A stretch of 58,964 nt of DNA from an uncultured Gammaproteobacteria bacterium (GTDB lineage Bacteria; Pseudomonadota; Gammaproteobacteria; Pseudomonadales; Pseudohongiellaceae). This document shows, in pieces, positions 39,378 to 48,430 of this stretch. Position 1 is the stretch's first letter; the number at the start of each line of letters is the position of its first letter. The stretch spans positions 1 to 58,964 of the forward strand of contig CAJXPR010000007.1 in assembly GCA_913058135.1 (NCBI GenBank), written 5' to 3'. The position numbers were made by a program, and so were the translations under genes. Below the pieces are notes generated by a model. That model searched no databases. It saw only the letters and a list, made by a program, of their open reading frames with translations, and was not told the origin of the DNA.

Positions 39378-39908
39378 CTACTGTACATAAGCAAAATAGT
39401 CGGTTACACCGGGATCGTGACCAAGCTGGGCCAACAGTGTTGTTACCTGCCCGCGATGGTGTGTTTGATGATTGAACATGTGCGCAACAGCCAGCCAGAC
39501 AGGATGCTCTCGCACCTGGCCGGCTGAATTGCTGTAGCGCATCGTTTGCGCGAGCAATTCATCTGTCAGCTCCTCCGCCCAGCTCGTGATAACCTGATCC
39601 GTATCCTGTCGCTCACGCAGTAAATCGCCGAAGTCACTGCATACTTCTTGCCGCAATGAGTGAAACTCGTGAACCAGCTCAGCGTTGATAAGTGCTGACA
39701 TGTCAGGGATTGCTTTGGCAAAACGACCCAGCCAGACTCTGTCGGCCAGCAGGATGTGATTCAGCGTGCCGTGGATTGAGCCAAAAAACGCACCCATATC
39801 CTGTTTGAGCTCATTTTCGCTGAGCAGCGACAGCTGATTGAACAACGACAGGTTGAACTCTCGATTGTATTTCGCAAACCCACGTACCTGATCCTGGTGC
39901 GCGCCCAC
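39378..39908 (-). CDS. DinB-family protein
   Basis: This 176-residue four-helix-bundle protein has His50 or nearby in HGTLNHILLADRVW and the HxxxH pair in FNHQTHHRGQ, which bind a divalent metal in DinB-like enzymes. Many family members are thiol transferases; the role of this one is unknown. The GTG start at 39908 has a strong TAAGGAGG site. Confidence 0.88.
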   Translation of the reverse strand: MGAHQDQVRGFAKYNREFNLSLFNQLSLLSENELKQDMGAFFGSIHGTLNHILLADRVWLGRFAKAIPDMSALINAELVHEFHSLRQEVCSDFGDLLRERQDTDQVITSWAEELTDELLAQTMRYSNSAGQVREHPVWLAVAHMFNHQTHHRGQVTTLLAQLGHDPGVTDYFAYVQ

Positions 39909-40008
39909 GTTACCTCCTTACACTCTTTTCAGGAATAGTCTTGGGACTTGAGCGTTGAACCCCGGGTAACGTGTCCGCGACGGGACGGCGCCCAGGTTTC
40001 GAAATCGC

Positions 40009-40737
40009 TCACGAGTCACTACGTACACATTGACGATCGACTATCTCACGCTCGCTTTCTGTTATATGTCTATATTCCCCCACCTCAACGTCCTCTATGG
40101 AGATGCCGCCCACAGAGACCCGGTGGAGCGCTAAAACTTCATTCTGGAAATATCCAAACATTCGTTTAACCTGATGATACTTTCCTTCTATTAATGAGAG
40201 CCTGGCTCTGTAATCAGAGAGTATCTCCAGGTGGGCTGGATGTGTTGTAATATCCTCATAGCCAAAATAAATGCCATCACGGAAAACTGCAATATAATCC
40301 TCAGTTAACGATTTTGACAATGTCACTTCATAGGTTTTTTCGAGCTTTGTCTCGGGCAAACTGATCTTGCGCGACCAGGCCCCATCATTGGTTAACACAA
40401 CAAGCCCCGTGGTATTGAAGTCAAGCCGACCAACAATGTGCAGATGGTCTTTCTGTGGATGCTCGATAATATCCAGCACCGTAGAGTGCATCTTGTCTTT
40501 TGTTGCGCTAACAACGCCTTTTGGTTTGTTCAATTTGATATAAACCGGCGCATTATCCTGCAGGCACTTTCCGTCCAATATTACGTGAGTAAACTCTGTC
40601 ACTCTTTGTTGAATTGAATCGGCAAGGCACCCGTCCAGCAGAATCCGCTTTTGGGCAATCAGAATACGCGTATCCGCAATCGTAAAACCGCTGTGTTGGC
40701 TAATAAATCGGTCAAGTCGGGCGGTCGTGGATTTCAT
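40009..40737 (-). CDS. RsuA-family rRNA pseudouridine synthase
   Basis: The 242-residue protein has an N-terminal S4-like RNA-binding region (RLDRFISQH), KLNKPKGVVSA, the catalytic GRLDFNTTGLVVLTNDG with its Asp, and C-terminal GKYHQVKRMFG. RsuA converts U516 of 16S rRNA to pseudouridine. Base composition is clearly lower in GC than the surrounding genes, so it may have been acquired. Confidence 0.92.
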   Translation of the reverse strand: MKSTTARLDRFISQHSGFTIADTRILIAQKRILLDGCLADSIQQRVTEFTHVILDGKCLQDNAPVYIKLNKPKGVVSATKDKMHSTVLDIIEHPQKDHLHIVGRLDFNTTGLVVLTNDGAWSRKISLPETKLEKTYEVTLSKSLTEDYIAVFRDGIYFGYEDITTHPAHLEILSDYRARLSLIEGKYHQVKRMFGYFQNEVLALHRVSVGGISIEDVEVGEYRHITESEREIVDRQCVRSDS

Positions 40738-40796
40738 CGGTAAATTTCCAGATGCACATCACTGCGTCGTGAATCAATAACGGGCATCACCAGACA

Positions 40797-41627
40797 TCAT
40801 GACATTGGGGACAAGAATCGGACGTCGGTAATCGTCGCCCTGAAAAACACGAAATGCTGGTCTGTGCCAAACATGTTGGCTGCTTCAACCTTGAAGGGGA
40901 CGCGAAAACCCTGGACTTCGCGAAAATCTGACAAGATTCCACCAAACGGCTGAAGCTGATGCTTCTTTTCAGGGTTGGCGTTGCTCCATCGCATGAATTG
41001 GACCACCACAGGACGACCTTCAGCATCCACCTGCAGATCTACCGACTGTGATAATCCGTTGTAACTCACTGTCACCCGGGCGGTGTCCTGACCCAGAGCC
41101 TCCCAAACCACACCTGGCCCCGGGAGCAGGGCGGCGGGCGTCCAGAATACAGCCTCGGCAACGTATCGGCCATAAGCGGCCCGCGTATGGTCCGGAACAC
41201 CGCCCATGCGGGCGACGGGTATCAGATCAAAAATTCGGAAGCGCGTCCAGCTCCCTGTGTCAGAGCCAGACATCGGCACAGCCCCAGACATCTTCGCCTT
41301 CCAGACAAAACCCAACGGTGCTGCCAGGATCTGCCTGGCGTCCATCGGCCGATAGTTTGGGTTTTCCTGCGTACCCAGACTGAACTCTCCCTCCATGTCG
41401 ATTTCGGCCACGTTAAGCAACGGTGTGTCTGGCGCGATGGCAAAGTTAAAGAACCGCTGCGCCGGTTCAGGCAAACCGGCCACAATGACAGGGTCATACA
41501 GAGCGGGACTTGCCGGCTGGGAAGTGGCCAGGCGGGCCCACTCCAGACGGTCGGCACGTTCATCCCACAGTCGCAGTGCTGCGAGCACGATCAGGGCTAA
41601 TCCCAGTATCACCAAAATTGGATACAT
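40797..41627 (-). CDS. DUF6544/DUF6920-like membrane-anchored protein
   Basis: From the ATG at 41627 (AGGAAGG upstream) the product has 276 residues: an N-terminal transmembrane helix, then a mixed domain with LPEPAQRFFNFAI, AEAVFWTPAALLPG, MRWSNANPEKK and PFGGILSDFREVQGFRVPF. I associate this pattern with an uncharacterised family of about 270-residue proteins. The frame extends upstream to 41723 but without a good start. It is divergent from the CPBP gene. Confidence 0.75.
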   Translation of the reverse strand: MYPILVILGLALIVLAALRLWDERADRLEWARLATSQPASPALYDPVIVAGLPEPAQRFFNFAIAPDTPLLNVAEIDMEGEFSLGTQENPNYRPMDARQILAAPLGFVWKAKMSGAVPMSGSDTGSWTRFRIFDLIPVARMGGVPDHTRAAYGRYVAEAVFWTPAALLPGPGVVWEALGQDTARVTVSYNGLSQSVDLQVDAEGRPVVVQFMRWSNANPEKKHQLQPFGGILSDFREVQGFRVPFKVEAANMFGTDQHFVFFRATITDVRFLSPMS

Positions 41628-41740
41628 GATTTCCTTCCTCGTAGGTAGTGAATCCTGTGCCTCGTTGACACAGGTCAACAACGTCCAAACGTGATCGTGA
41701 CAGAGTGATATTCTGCAAGTCAACGTACCCGGAGCCTCCC

Positions 41741-42595
41741 ATGCAGATCGCTCTACGTTCGACAGAAGAGTCCCGAATACCGACTTCCGCTATCGCCGTA
41801 TTTCTTATAATTACGTTCGCGATCACATGGGGCGTGGTCGGGGTCTACATTCTGGCGCCCAACGTTGCCGCCGCGACCTTTGGGGAGATCAGCGGATCGC
41901 ATCCATTTTTCTTCCTTGCCACCTGGTCGCCGGCGATTGCTGCCTTTGCGATTGTGTCATTCTATTCGGGCACATCCGGCGTTAAAGCCTTTCTGTCCCG
42001 GTTGCTGCTGTGGCGGTGTTCTGCGGGCTGGGTAGTATTTATCCTGGTCCTGTTGCCGATGGGCTTTGTCGCAGGATCCCTCATAAAGGGTGGCCCACTT
42101 TTGGCGCCGTTGCCGCCGGAGGGGCTGGGTCCGGCCGTGGCAGTTTTATTCATGATGCTGATGCTGGGACCGATCGAAGAATTCGGCTGGCGTGGCGTGA
42201 TGCAGCCCCTGCTGCAGCGCCACATGGCGCCGATCTGGGCGGGCCTCATCATCGGCGCCACATGGGGGCTCTGGCATCTGCCTGCATTCTTTTTGTCCAG
42301 CACTGTGTACGCCAACTGGAACTTCCTCCCCTTTTTCGTCGGCAACGTGACCCTGGCGGTGCTGGTGACGCCGATATTTAACAGTGCCCGAGGCAGTCTG
42401 CTCTGGCCCATGTTGTTCCATTGGCAACTGATCAACCCGTTCTGGCCGGATGCCCAACCCTGGGATACGATCATCCTCGTGGTCGTGGCGGTCCTCGTCA
42501 CCTGGTGGAACCGCGACACGATGTTTACGCGCCGGGGTGCCGTGACAGAAGTTATACCGATGAGCCACGTCGTCTCTGAAAGATTCGCAGAGTAA
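41741..42595 (+). CDS. CPBP-family intramembrane glutamic endopeptidase
   Basis: The 284-residue protein (ATG at 41741, GGAG 9 nt before) has about eight transmembrane helices and the Abi/CAAX-protease motifs: Glu-Glu-x3-Trp-Arg-Gly (EEFGWRG), then a His in WGLWHLPAFF and another in LFHWQL. Such proteases process prenylated or small membrane peptides, and some confer bacteriocin self-immunity. No bacteriocin gene is near. Confidence 0.88.
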   Translation: MQIALRSTEESRIPTSAIAVFLIITFAITWGVVGVYILAPNVAAATFGEISGSHPFFFLATWSPAIAAFAIVSFYSGTSGVKAFLSRLLLWRCSAGWVVFILVLLPMGFVAGSLIKGGPLLAPLPPEGLGPAVAVLFMMLMLGPIEEFGWRGVMQPLLQRHMAPIWAGLIIGATWGLWHLPAFFLSSTVYANWNFLPFFVGNVTLAVLVTPIFNSARGSLLWPMLFHWQLINPFWPDAQPWDTIILVVVAVLVTWWNRDTMFTRRGAVTEVIPMSHVVSERFAE

Positions 42596-42778
42596 AGGTA
42601 TGCTGATTATTTGCGCGACCTGGCACCGGCGCTGGAGGCAGCACTCGCCGAAGTTGCTGTCAGCGCTGTGCGGTGATCTCTCGGCGCACTCATCTCTTTG
42701 AAACTCAGCCCATTGGTGTCCGTTGTTCGCATGGAGAGACGTTGAGCCCGCTGCTGTGCGTAACTTTGTTATGAACGC

Positions 42779-43834
42779 TCACGTTTCGGCCTTCTTCTGC
42801 TTTATACGCTTGCCCTCTTTGACCATTTTCGAAAATTCCCGGCCTTGGGAGCGTTTTTCAGCCAAGGTAGCTGTCGCCAGGGCGTTCTCACGCATCAGCT
42901 TTCTATAATTGGCCAATCTACGAGCATCAATCTCATTTTCCTGAATTGCTCGCATCACGGCGCAGCCGGGTTCAGTTTCATGCCTGCAATCAGCAAACCG
43001 ACACTGCGCTGCCAATAATTGTATATCCCCAAAAACAGCTGCGATTGACTGATCCAGTTCGGCCACCCTCAGCTCCCGCATACCCGGGACATCGATCAGC
43101 AATCCTCCGGAGGGCAGTATATGTAGTTCACGATGTGTCGTCGTGTGGCGTCCCTTCTTATCCTGCTCACGAATTCCGCTGGTAGCAGCTAATGAGTGCC
43201 CTGCCAGAGTATTGAGTAGTGTGGACTTGCCAACCCCCGATGAGCCCACGAGGGCAACCGTAGATGTGCTATCAATCCACGCTCGAACCCCATCGAGAGT
43301 CGTGGGGTCAAGAGCATTCGCGGTTTCGACCGGAACCCCGGCCTGGACGCTACGGGCACGATCGACAAAGATGCCCGGATCGTCAACGAGGTCGGCTTTT
43401 GTAAGAACGATCACCGGCGTTGCTCCAGCTTCGGCGCACAATGCCAGATAGCGCTCCAGCCGCGACTCTTTGAACTCTTCGTTACAGGACGTGACGATAA
43501 AAAGGGTATCTATATTGGCGGCTATTGGCTGTATTTCATGGTTACTACCCGCACCCAGTCGCTTAAAGAGACTCTTCCGGTCCAGAACCCGTTCGATTCT
43601 GGATAAAGACTCATCAAGAACAATCCAGTCTCCCACGACTGGTCTATCAATCGGGGCTGACAGTCGCAAGGCAGATGATAGCTCTACCACTCGCTCGCCC
43701 GACTCGCAGGCAACTGTCGTTCTGGAACGCTGAACCGACATGACGCGTCCGAGGCGTTCCTCAAATACACTGGTGTCCGCCAGTTGTTGGATAAAAAACG
43801 GAACCAGGCCAAGACTACGCAATCTTTCGCTCAT
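42779..43834 (-). CDS. rsgA: Ribosome small-subunit-dependent GTPase A
   Basis: The 351-residue protein has an N-terminal OB region, a circularly permuted GTPase order (TKAD as G4, then GSSGVGKST as G1, DVPGMREL as G3) and a C-terminal zinc knuckle with Cys residues in CRFADCRHETEPGCAV. RsgA helps the late maturation of the 30S subunit. It is longer at the N-terminus than the standard chromosomal copy and may be a second paralogue. Its start overlaps the VOC remnant upstream by 4 nt. Confidence 0.92.
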   Translation of the reverse strand: MSERLRSLGLVPFFIQQLADTSVFEERLGRVMSVQRSRTTVACESGERVVELSSALRLSAPIDRPVVGDWIVLDESLSRIERVLDRKSLFKRLGAGSNHEIQPIAANIDTLFIVTSCNEEFKESRLERYLALCAEAGATPVIVLTKADLVDDPGIFVDRARSVQAGVPVETANALDPTTLDGVRAWIDSTSTVALVGSSGVGKSTLLNTLAGHSLAATSGIREQDKKGRHTTTHRELHILPSGGLLIDVPGMRELRVAELDQSIAAVFGDIQLLAAQCRFADCRHETEPGCAVMRAIQENEIDARRLANYRKLMRENALATATLAEKRSQGREFSKMVKEGKRIKQKKAET

Positions 43835-44040
43835 AATTTGGTTCTTCTGCGTGGCAAGCCGACACGCGCATAGCTCTTTGTCAACAATTCCAGAACGCGC
43901 CCGTCTGACTCATCACAATAAATTATCTTGCCGCCCAGGCTGATATTGACCTGCCCATCATCGGCACCATGCGGAAGACTCCCTGACGCAAGCTCCTTAT
44001 TCTTTGAAGGGACCATTATATGGTCAAGAGCTATTGGCAT
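43831..44040 (-). pseudogene. VOC-family protein with its middle deleted (remnant)
   Basis: The 69-residue frame starts LDHIMVPSKNKELA, a VOC-domain N-terminus. After about 25 residues it jumps to DDGQVNISLGGKIIYCDES-DGRVLELLTKSYAR (shown in part), a VOC C-terminus. About 60 middle residues are missing, so the metal site cannot form. The frame itself stays open, suggesting a clean in-frame deletion. It overlaps the rsgA start by 4 nt. Confidence 0.65.
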
Positions 44041-44352
44041 TAGCTTTTCTTCCTTTTTATTTTTGACGGTTTTAGGGCGACATCTGCCGATTTCGGCAAC
44101 AGTATAAGGCAGATTGCAGAGAACCGCTTCAAATCTGATCAGGCAAAAGCACTATATCCTTCTTCGAAGTCGGACGCGCAGGATACAGTTCAATTTCTGG
44201 AACAACTTGCAGGGATCATTTTTAGACCGCTGATTATCAGATAGCGTTGACAGAAATCTGAATCTTCTGGCTGCCAGTTCCAGCGAGGAGGATGTAATTG
44301 GAGGGCCGTGGCAACCAAAGGCGGTTACCACGGTTGGTGACGAACGTAACGT
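44041..44352. other. Intergenic region without recognisable genes
   Basis: About 310 bp lie between the VOC remnant and the first PRC-barrel gene. I see no open frame with a plausible start, no RNA gene and no strong hairpin. It should contain the promoter for the rsgA unit. Confidence 0.5.
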
Positions 44353-45084
44353 CTACTGCGAATCGGCCTCGGCGCCCTGCAGCTGGTCACGGTCGATCGG
44401 CTCCTCTCCAAAAAAATAGCGTTCATCGGCAGGTACATCGTATGGACCTTGATTCGGCCGATAGTAGGGCCATGCATACAGGTAATCACTGTCATACATG
44501 ACATCGGTCTGCACGACCGTCGCCAGAATGTCACCGTCGCTGTTGAAGATCAAATCTTCGACATGTCCATAAGGCTCGCCGTCAGAATAGGCAAGACCAC
44601 CCAGGATTTCCGAAGCACGCGACTTGCTGTTCCTTAGGGACTGGCCTTCGATTTCCCTGAACATGCTCAGCTCTTCGGCAGTGCTGCCACTGACGTCCAC
44701 CTGCACTTCGTTTTCTCCGCGGATATTTGCCTCATCAAAGGGAATGAGCACGTGGTGGTCGCCTATATCCAGAAAGCCGCCTGTTTCAACAATCAGGCCT
44801 ACAACACGGCTACTGTCTGCTCCGACGACAAAATCCTCAACACTACCGACGGTGTTCCCTGAGCGATCGACCACATCGCCGCCAAGGAGGTTATCAAGAC
44901 TGATACCATTCTCGTACAGGTCCTGCTGGTCCATGGATTCGCTGGTGACGATGTCTTCGCCTTGCGAGGACGCACCGGGCTGCTGCGATCCAGGACCCTG
45001 CTGCTGGGCCAGCACTTCCGTACCGGTAAGCGCCAGTCCACTGCCCAACGAAATTGCAATTGCAAGTGCGATTCTGTTCCTCAT
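44353..45084 (-). CDS. Exported PRC-barrel domain protein
   Basis: The 243-residue protein has a signal peptide ending at VLAQ, a Gln-rich linker, then two PRC-barrel-like domains: VDRSGNTVGSVEDFVVGADSS...VGLIVETGGFLDIG (shown in part) and SDGEPYGHVEDLIFNSDGDI. PRC barrels often bind proteins or sense conditions in photosynthetic reaction centres and ribosome maturation factors. Exported double-PRC proteins are of unknown role. It has a paralogue 73 bp upstream. Confidence 0.85.
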   Translation of the reverse strand: MRNRIALAIAISLGSGLALTGTEVLAQQQGPGSQQPGASSQGEDIVTSESMDQQDLYENGISLDNLLGGDVVDRSGNTVGSVEDFVVGADSSRVVGLIVETGGFLDIGDHHVLIPFDEANIRGENEVQVDVSGSTAEELSMFREIEGQSLRNSKSRASEILGGLAYSDGEPYGHVEDLIFNSDGDILATVVQTDVMYDSDYLYAWPYYRPNQGPYDVPADERYFFGEEPIDRDQLQGAEADSQ

Positions 45085-45157
45085 AATATTTTCTCCACAT
45101 ATCAGCTAAATATCGATGATTGGCCGAGCGGATAACCGTCTATCTGAACCGGTCATG

Positions 45158-45898
45158 CTATTGCCAAAAACCATCGTATTCGTCGTAGTCAAACGCTGAT
45201 ACATTTTCCAGGTCCGTGTCCCCGTAGGGCAGTGTATATGCGCTGTAGCCGGGGTCCCAGCCGTAGTCGAACCCATAAAAGGGATAGGCGTAGGCTCCGC
45301 CACCGTATGCGCCATCAGCGTTAACGACGACTGCCTGTATATTGCCGTCTTCGGTAAACAGTACATCGTCTACAAGGCCGTACCCGTTACCGTCATCCAG
45401 ACTTACATAGTCATCCATCAGATCGGAGAGTTTCCAGATTCGTGGGCCCGTAGTGGCGTCATCTTCAACCTGTGTGATGTAAGACAGATCTGCTTCTGTA
45501 ATATACTCTTCATTGAACAGGCCATAGTCCTCGGCATTGTCTTCACGGACCGGAATCGATACGCCATCCTCGTTGACTTCTACCTGTTCCCACGGGACCA
45601 GGACATGCGTGTCGCCGATGTCCCAAAAGCCGCCAACCTGGGCGATAACGGCTGCGATCTCGTTACTATCATTCAGAAGCACGTTCTCAATATTGCCAAT
45701 TTCCTCACCATCCGGACCAAAGACTTCTGTGTCCATCAAAGCTTGGGCTGTCATGCCACTCTCGTCGTACAGGGTGTCGTAATTCCACTCGCTGAGGGCA
45801 ATGACATCAACGGAGTCGTCTTGTGTTTGAGTTTGAGCTGCTACCGTGGCTGAGGCAACGGCGAGCGCCAGAATGGAAATGGGTTGTGAGAGTCTCAT
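45158..45898 (-). CDS. Exported PRC-barrel domain protein (paralogue)
   Basis: From the ATG at 45898 (GAGGATC just upstream) the product has 246 residues. A signal peptide ends at TVAAQ, and two PRC-barrel domains follow: FGPDGEEIGNIENVLLNDSN...AVIAQVGGFWDIGDTHVLVPW (shown in part) and a second near LVDDVLFTEDGNI. The C-terminus is rich in Tyr, Gly and Asp. The IGDTHVLVP / IGDHHVLIP segment shared with its neighbour shows the pair arose by duplication. Confidence 0.85.
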   Translation of the reverse strand: MRLSQPISILALAVASATVAAQTQTQDDSVDVIALSEWNYDTLYDESGMTAQALMDTEVFGPDGEEIGNIENVLLNDSNEIAAVIAQVGGFWDIGDTHVLVPWEQVEVNEDGVSIPVREDNAEDYGLFNEEYITEADLSYITQVEDDATTGPRIWKLSDLMDDYVSLDDGNGYGLVDDVLFTEDGNIQAVVVNADGAYGGGAYAYPFYGFDYGWDPGYSAYTLPYGDTDLENVSAFDYDEYDGFWQ

Positions 45899-46204
45899 AG
45901 GTGATCCTCCTCGCGTGTTGGTCAACGCATCAAACTGTTAGTTTCTGGTTGAACTACCTCCAATTGCCTTCGGATTTAGTTTTTGAAGACATGTCTGACC
46001 CTAAACAAAAAAGAAAACAGAGTCTGTTCGATCGCACACGAAAAGCCAGGAGGGTGAGCAGTGACCCCCAGATCGCGCGGTCCGTTAGCGAGCGAACAGT
46101 GTAGTGAGACGCAAAAATTTAGAGTGGTAAACCTTGCGTCTTCGAGAGCGCATCCAGCCTCGAGAGAATCTACACGATACCGCTGCATACAAGGAGGACA
46201 AAAG

Positions 46205-47443
46205 ATGGCAAATACCTCATGCCCGGTGGCTGCTGCCGCACTGCTGCTTGCCGCATCTGTTTCGGCACAGACGGGCCAGAACGGTGACACCGATTTCGAT
46301 TGGGGAGAGCGCACCACCTCCTACCCACCGAGCTTCGACGAGCAGTTTCGTGCGCCCATCGTCGCCACGCCGATTGACCTCGACGTTGAAACCGTCGTTT
46401 CTGGCGTTGTCTATCCGTGGGCTATAGAGAACCTACCGGGGGACTCGGGCTATCTGGTAACCGAACGCACTGGCACCGTGCGTCACCTTACGTCCAATGG
46501 TGAACTGTCGGCGCCGCTCAGTGGTACGCCGGAAGTACATAACGAGCAACAGGGCGGGATGCTTGATGTGGAAACCGGTCCGAACTTCGCTGACGATCGC
46601 ATGGTCTACCTCTCCTACTCCAAGCCCACCGGCACCAATGCCGACGGCAATACCATGTCGGCTACTGCCGTCGGGCGCGGACGGCTTGCCGACGATTTTT
46701 CCGCGATCGAGGGATTTGAGGACATCTGGGTGCAGGAACCACCCGCTCCCGAACCACTCCATTACGGCAGCCGTATCGCATTTGATGAGGAGGGTCATGT
46801 CTTCATAACCACAGGAGAGCGCTTTACCTTTGAGAACCGCCCGCTCGCGCAGCAACTCGGGACGACTTTGGGGAAAACCATTCGCGTTCATCCCGACGGC
46901 TCGATCCCGGAAGACAACCCGTTTGTTGGTAACCCGGACGCTAACGACTCGATCTGGTCGTATGGACATCGCAATATCGAGGGCGCGCAGGTCGTCGACG
47001 GTCAGCTCGTGGTGCTGGAGATGGGTCCGCAAGGCGGCGATGAGATCAATCGCATTGAGCCGGGCCAGAACTATGGTTGGCCTCTGGTCTCCTACGGTGA
47101 GCGCTACGAGCAGTTCGGCGGTGAGCCGGTCGGCACGGGGCAAGCAACGATTGAGAACGCGGTGGAGCCAATATACTTCTGGGATCCCGTGATTGCACCA
47201 AGCGACTTTGTCGTTTACGAAGGCGACATGTTTCAGGAGTGGGAGGGCGACTATCTGATCTCGGCCCTCGTGGCCGGGGGCCTCGTGCGCATCTCACTGG
47301 GAGAAGACGGGCGGGTCGAGGCCGAGGAACGGCTTCTGTCCGATGTGGGACACACCCGTGACGTGGAGGTTGATGACGACGGCTCGCTTCTCCTGGCCAC
47401 TGATCAGGAAGACGGGCGTATTCTGCGCGTCAGCCGGCCCTGA
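46205..47443 (+). CDS. PQQ-dependent aldose sugar dehydrogenase-like protein (YliI family)
   Basis: The ATG at 46205 (AAGGAGGAC upstream) opens a 412-residue protein with a signal peptide ending at VSAQ. The six-bladed beta-propeller pattern of soluble sugar dehydrogenases is clear: YPWAIENLP, LVTERTGTVRHL, EQQGGMLDVETGPNF, YLSYSKP, SRIAFDEEGHVFITTGER, QLGTTLGKTIRVHPDGS, YGHRNIEGAQ and GGDEINRIEPGQNYGWP. It oxidises sugars in the periplasm with PQQ. No PQQ-synthesis genes are in the window. Confidence 0.92.
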   Translation: MANTSCPVAAAALLLAASVSAQTGQNGDTDFDWGERTTSYPPSFDEQFRAPIVATPIDLDVETVVSGVVYPWAIENLPGDSGYLVTERTGTVRHLTSNGELSAPLSGTPEVHNEQQGGMLDVETGPNFADDRMVYLSYSKPTGTNADGNTMSATAVGRGRLADDFSAIEGFEDIWVQEPPAPEPLHYGSRIAFDEEGHVFITTGERFTFENRPLAQQLGTTLGKTIRVHPDGSIPEDNPFVGNPDANDSIWSYGHRNIEGAQVVDGQLVVLEMGPQGGDEINRIEPGQNYGWPLVSYGERYEQFGGEPVGTGQATIENAVEPIYFWDPVIAPSDFVVYEGDMFQEWEGDYLISALVAGGLVRISLGEDGRVEAEERLLSDVGHTRDVEVDDDGSLLLATDQEDGRILRVSRP

Positions 47444-47456
47444 TCAGGTTCGGGGC

Positions 47457-48374
47457 TCAGGATAGACCCAGTTCATCGATCAAGTTCGCAAGCCGTTGTC
47501 GCCACTCGCCACTCAAAGCTTTGAGTGGCAGTGGCAAACACGGTTGTTCGACAAGCCCCTGCAATTCCGCTATGGCCGCGACGACCCGCAAGCTACCTCC
47601 GCATTCGCCAAAAAAGTCCCACAGCGGCTGTAGCCGGTCCGACAAACGCGTCGCTTCCTGAGCATTCCCGGCCTGCGCTGCACGGGCAATTGCGAGCGCG
47701 GTAGCGGGAAATACGCCCGCGATCACGGAATACCACACATCACAACCGACATTCAGCCCAGTGGCGGCAAAAACATCCCCACTGACGCCGATAGTGACGT
47801 GTGAGGGAATCAGTGCGCGAAGATGTTCAACTCGCGATTTTGCCTCAACAGGATCCTTGGACGTGCCGGGAATCTTGATAGAAGCCACGTTCGGAAGCCG
47901 AGCTACCCGGCCATGAAGCTCGTCGCTGAATAGAAACTGTGTGGTACGGGGATTGTCGTAAACACACAGCGGCAGTGAAATTGCCCGTGCGACGGTTTGA
48001 TAAAGCCCGAAAACCTCATCCGCAGACAGTATCTGGTAAGACATTGGCGGCAACAGCAATCCCGCTGCGCCGGCAGACTGGGCATCGTCAGCCAGAGCCA
48101 GAACGTCGCGGGTACGCATTGCGCCAACACCCACGATAACCGGGATCTTGCCGGCGTGCTCCACCGCCAGTCTCACCACGCGAGCGCGCTCGGCCATGGT
48201 CAGGTAAGCATAGTTGCCCGTCGAGCCCAGCACGCCTATGGAATCAACGTTGGCAGCAACCAGTCGTTCGACTAAACGAACAAATGACGCCTCGTCCAAG
48301 CCGTGCTCATTCATTGGAGTCAAGGGAAACGCACTAAGGCCGGAAAACATGGATGGTGCTCCAGGATCGCTCAA
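47457..48374 (-). CDS. DapA-family (dihydrodipicolinate synthase/N-acetylneuraminate lyase) aldolase
   Basis: The 305-residue TIM barrel has GVLGSTGNYAYLTMAER, VGVGAMRTRDVLAL, the Tyr in CVYDNPRTT, and the Schiff-base Lys in VASIKIPG. The GTTGE box of true DapA reads GSTGN here, so it is more likely a lyase for another 2-keto acid than the lysine enzyme. It converges with the sugar dehydrogenase gene (13-nt gap). The ATG at 48350 (MFSGLSAFPLTP) is an alternative start. Confidence 0.85.
   Translation of the reverse strand: MSDPGAPSMFSGLSAFPLTPMNEHGLDEASFVRLVERLVAANVDSIGVLGSTGNYAYLTMAERARVVRLAVEHAGKIPVIVGVGAMRTRDVLALADDAQSAGAAGLLLPPMSYQILSADEVFGLYQTVARAISLPLCVYDNPRTTQFLFSDELHGRVARLPNVASIKIPGTSKDPVEAKSRVEHLRALIPSHVTIGVSGDVFAATGLNVGCDVWYSVIAGVFPATALAIARAAQAGNAQEATRLSDRLQPLWDFFGECGGSLRVVAAIAELQGLVEQPCLPLPLKALSGEWRQRLANLIDELGLS
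47501..47535. repeat. Nested perfect palindrome inside the DapA-family gene
   Basis: The inner 22 bp (47508-47529), with halves GCCACTCAAAG and CTTTGAGTGGC, form a perfect palindrome. Outer arms GCCACT (47501-47506) and AGTGGC (47530-47535) extend it. It lies 45-79 bp before the stop codon within coding sequence, so RNA from either strand would fold into a strong hairpin close to the ends of two convergent genes. Confidence 0.85.
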
Positions 48375-48430
48375 AATACAGATGTCTTACTATGTCAAAG
48401 TTGAACCCGTTGCCAGATGCAGATGACAAG

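Noticed and set aside
40009-42595. Genomic island around the AT-richer rsuA-like gene
   Set aside because: Only one gene differs clearly in composition, and there is no tRNA, integrase or direct repeat to mark borders.
42700-42800. attC-like TTCATAAC-AAAG after the rsgA stop
   Set aside because: Only one core is present, the R' end is missing and the flanking genes are ordinary chromosomal genes, so I do not extend the array to here.
46433-47143. 236-residue minus-strand open frame
   Set aside because: It is antisense to the sugar dehydrogenase gene, whose beta-propeller motifs are clear.
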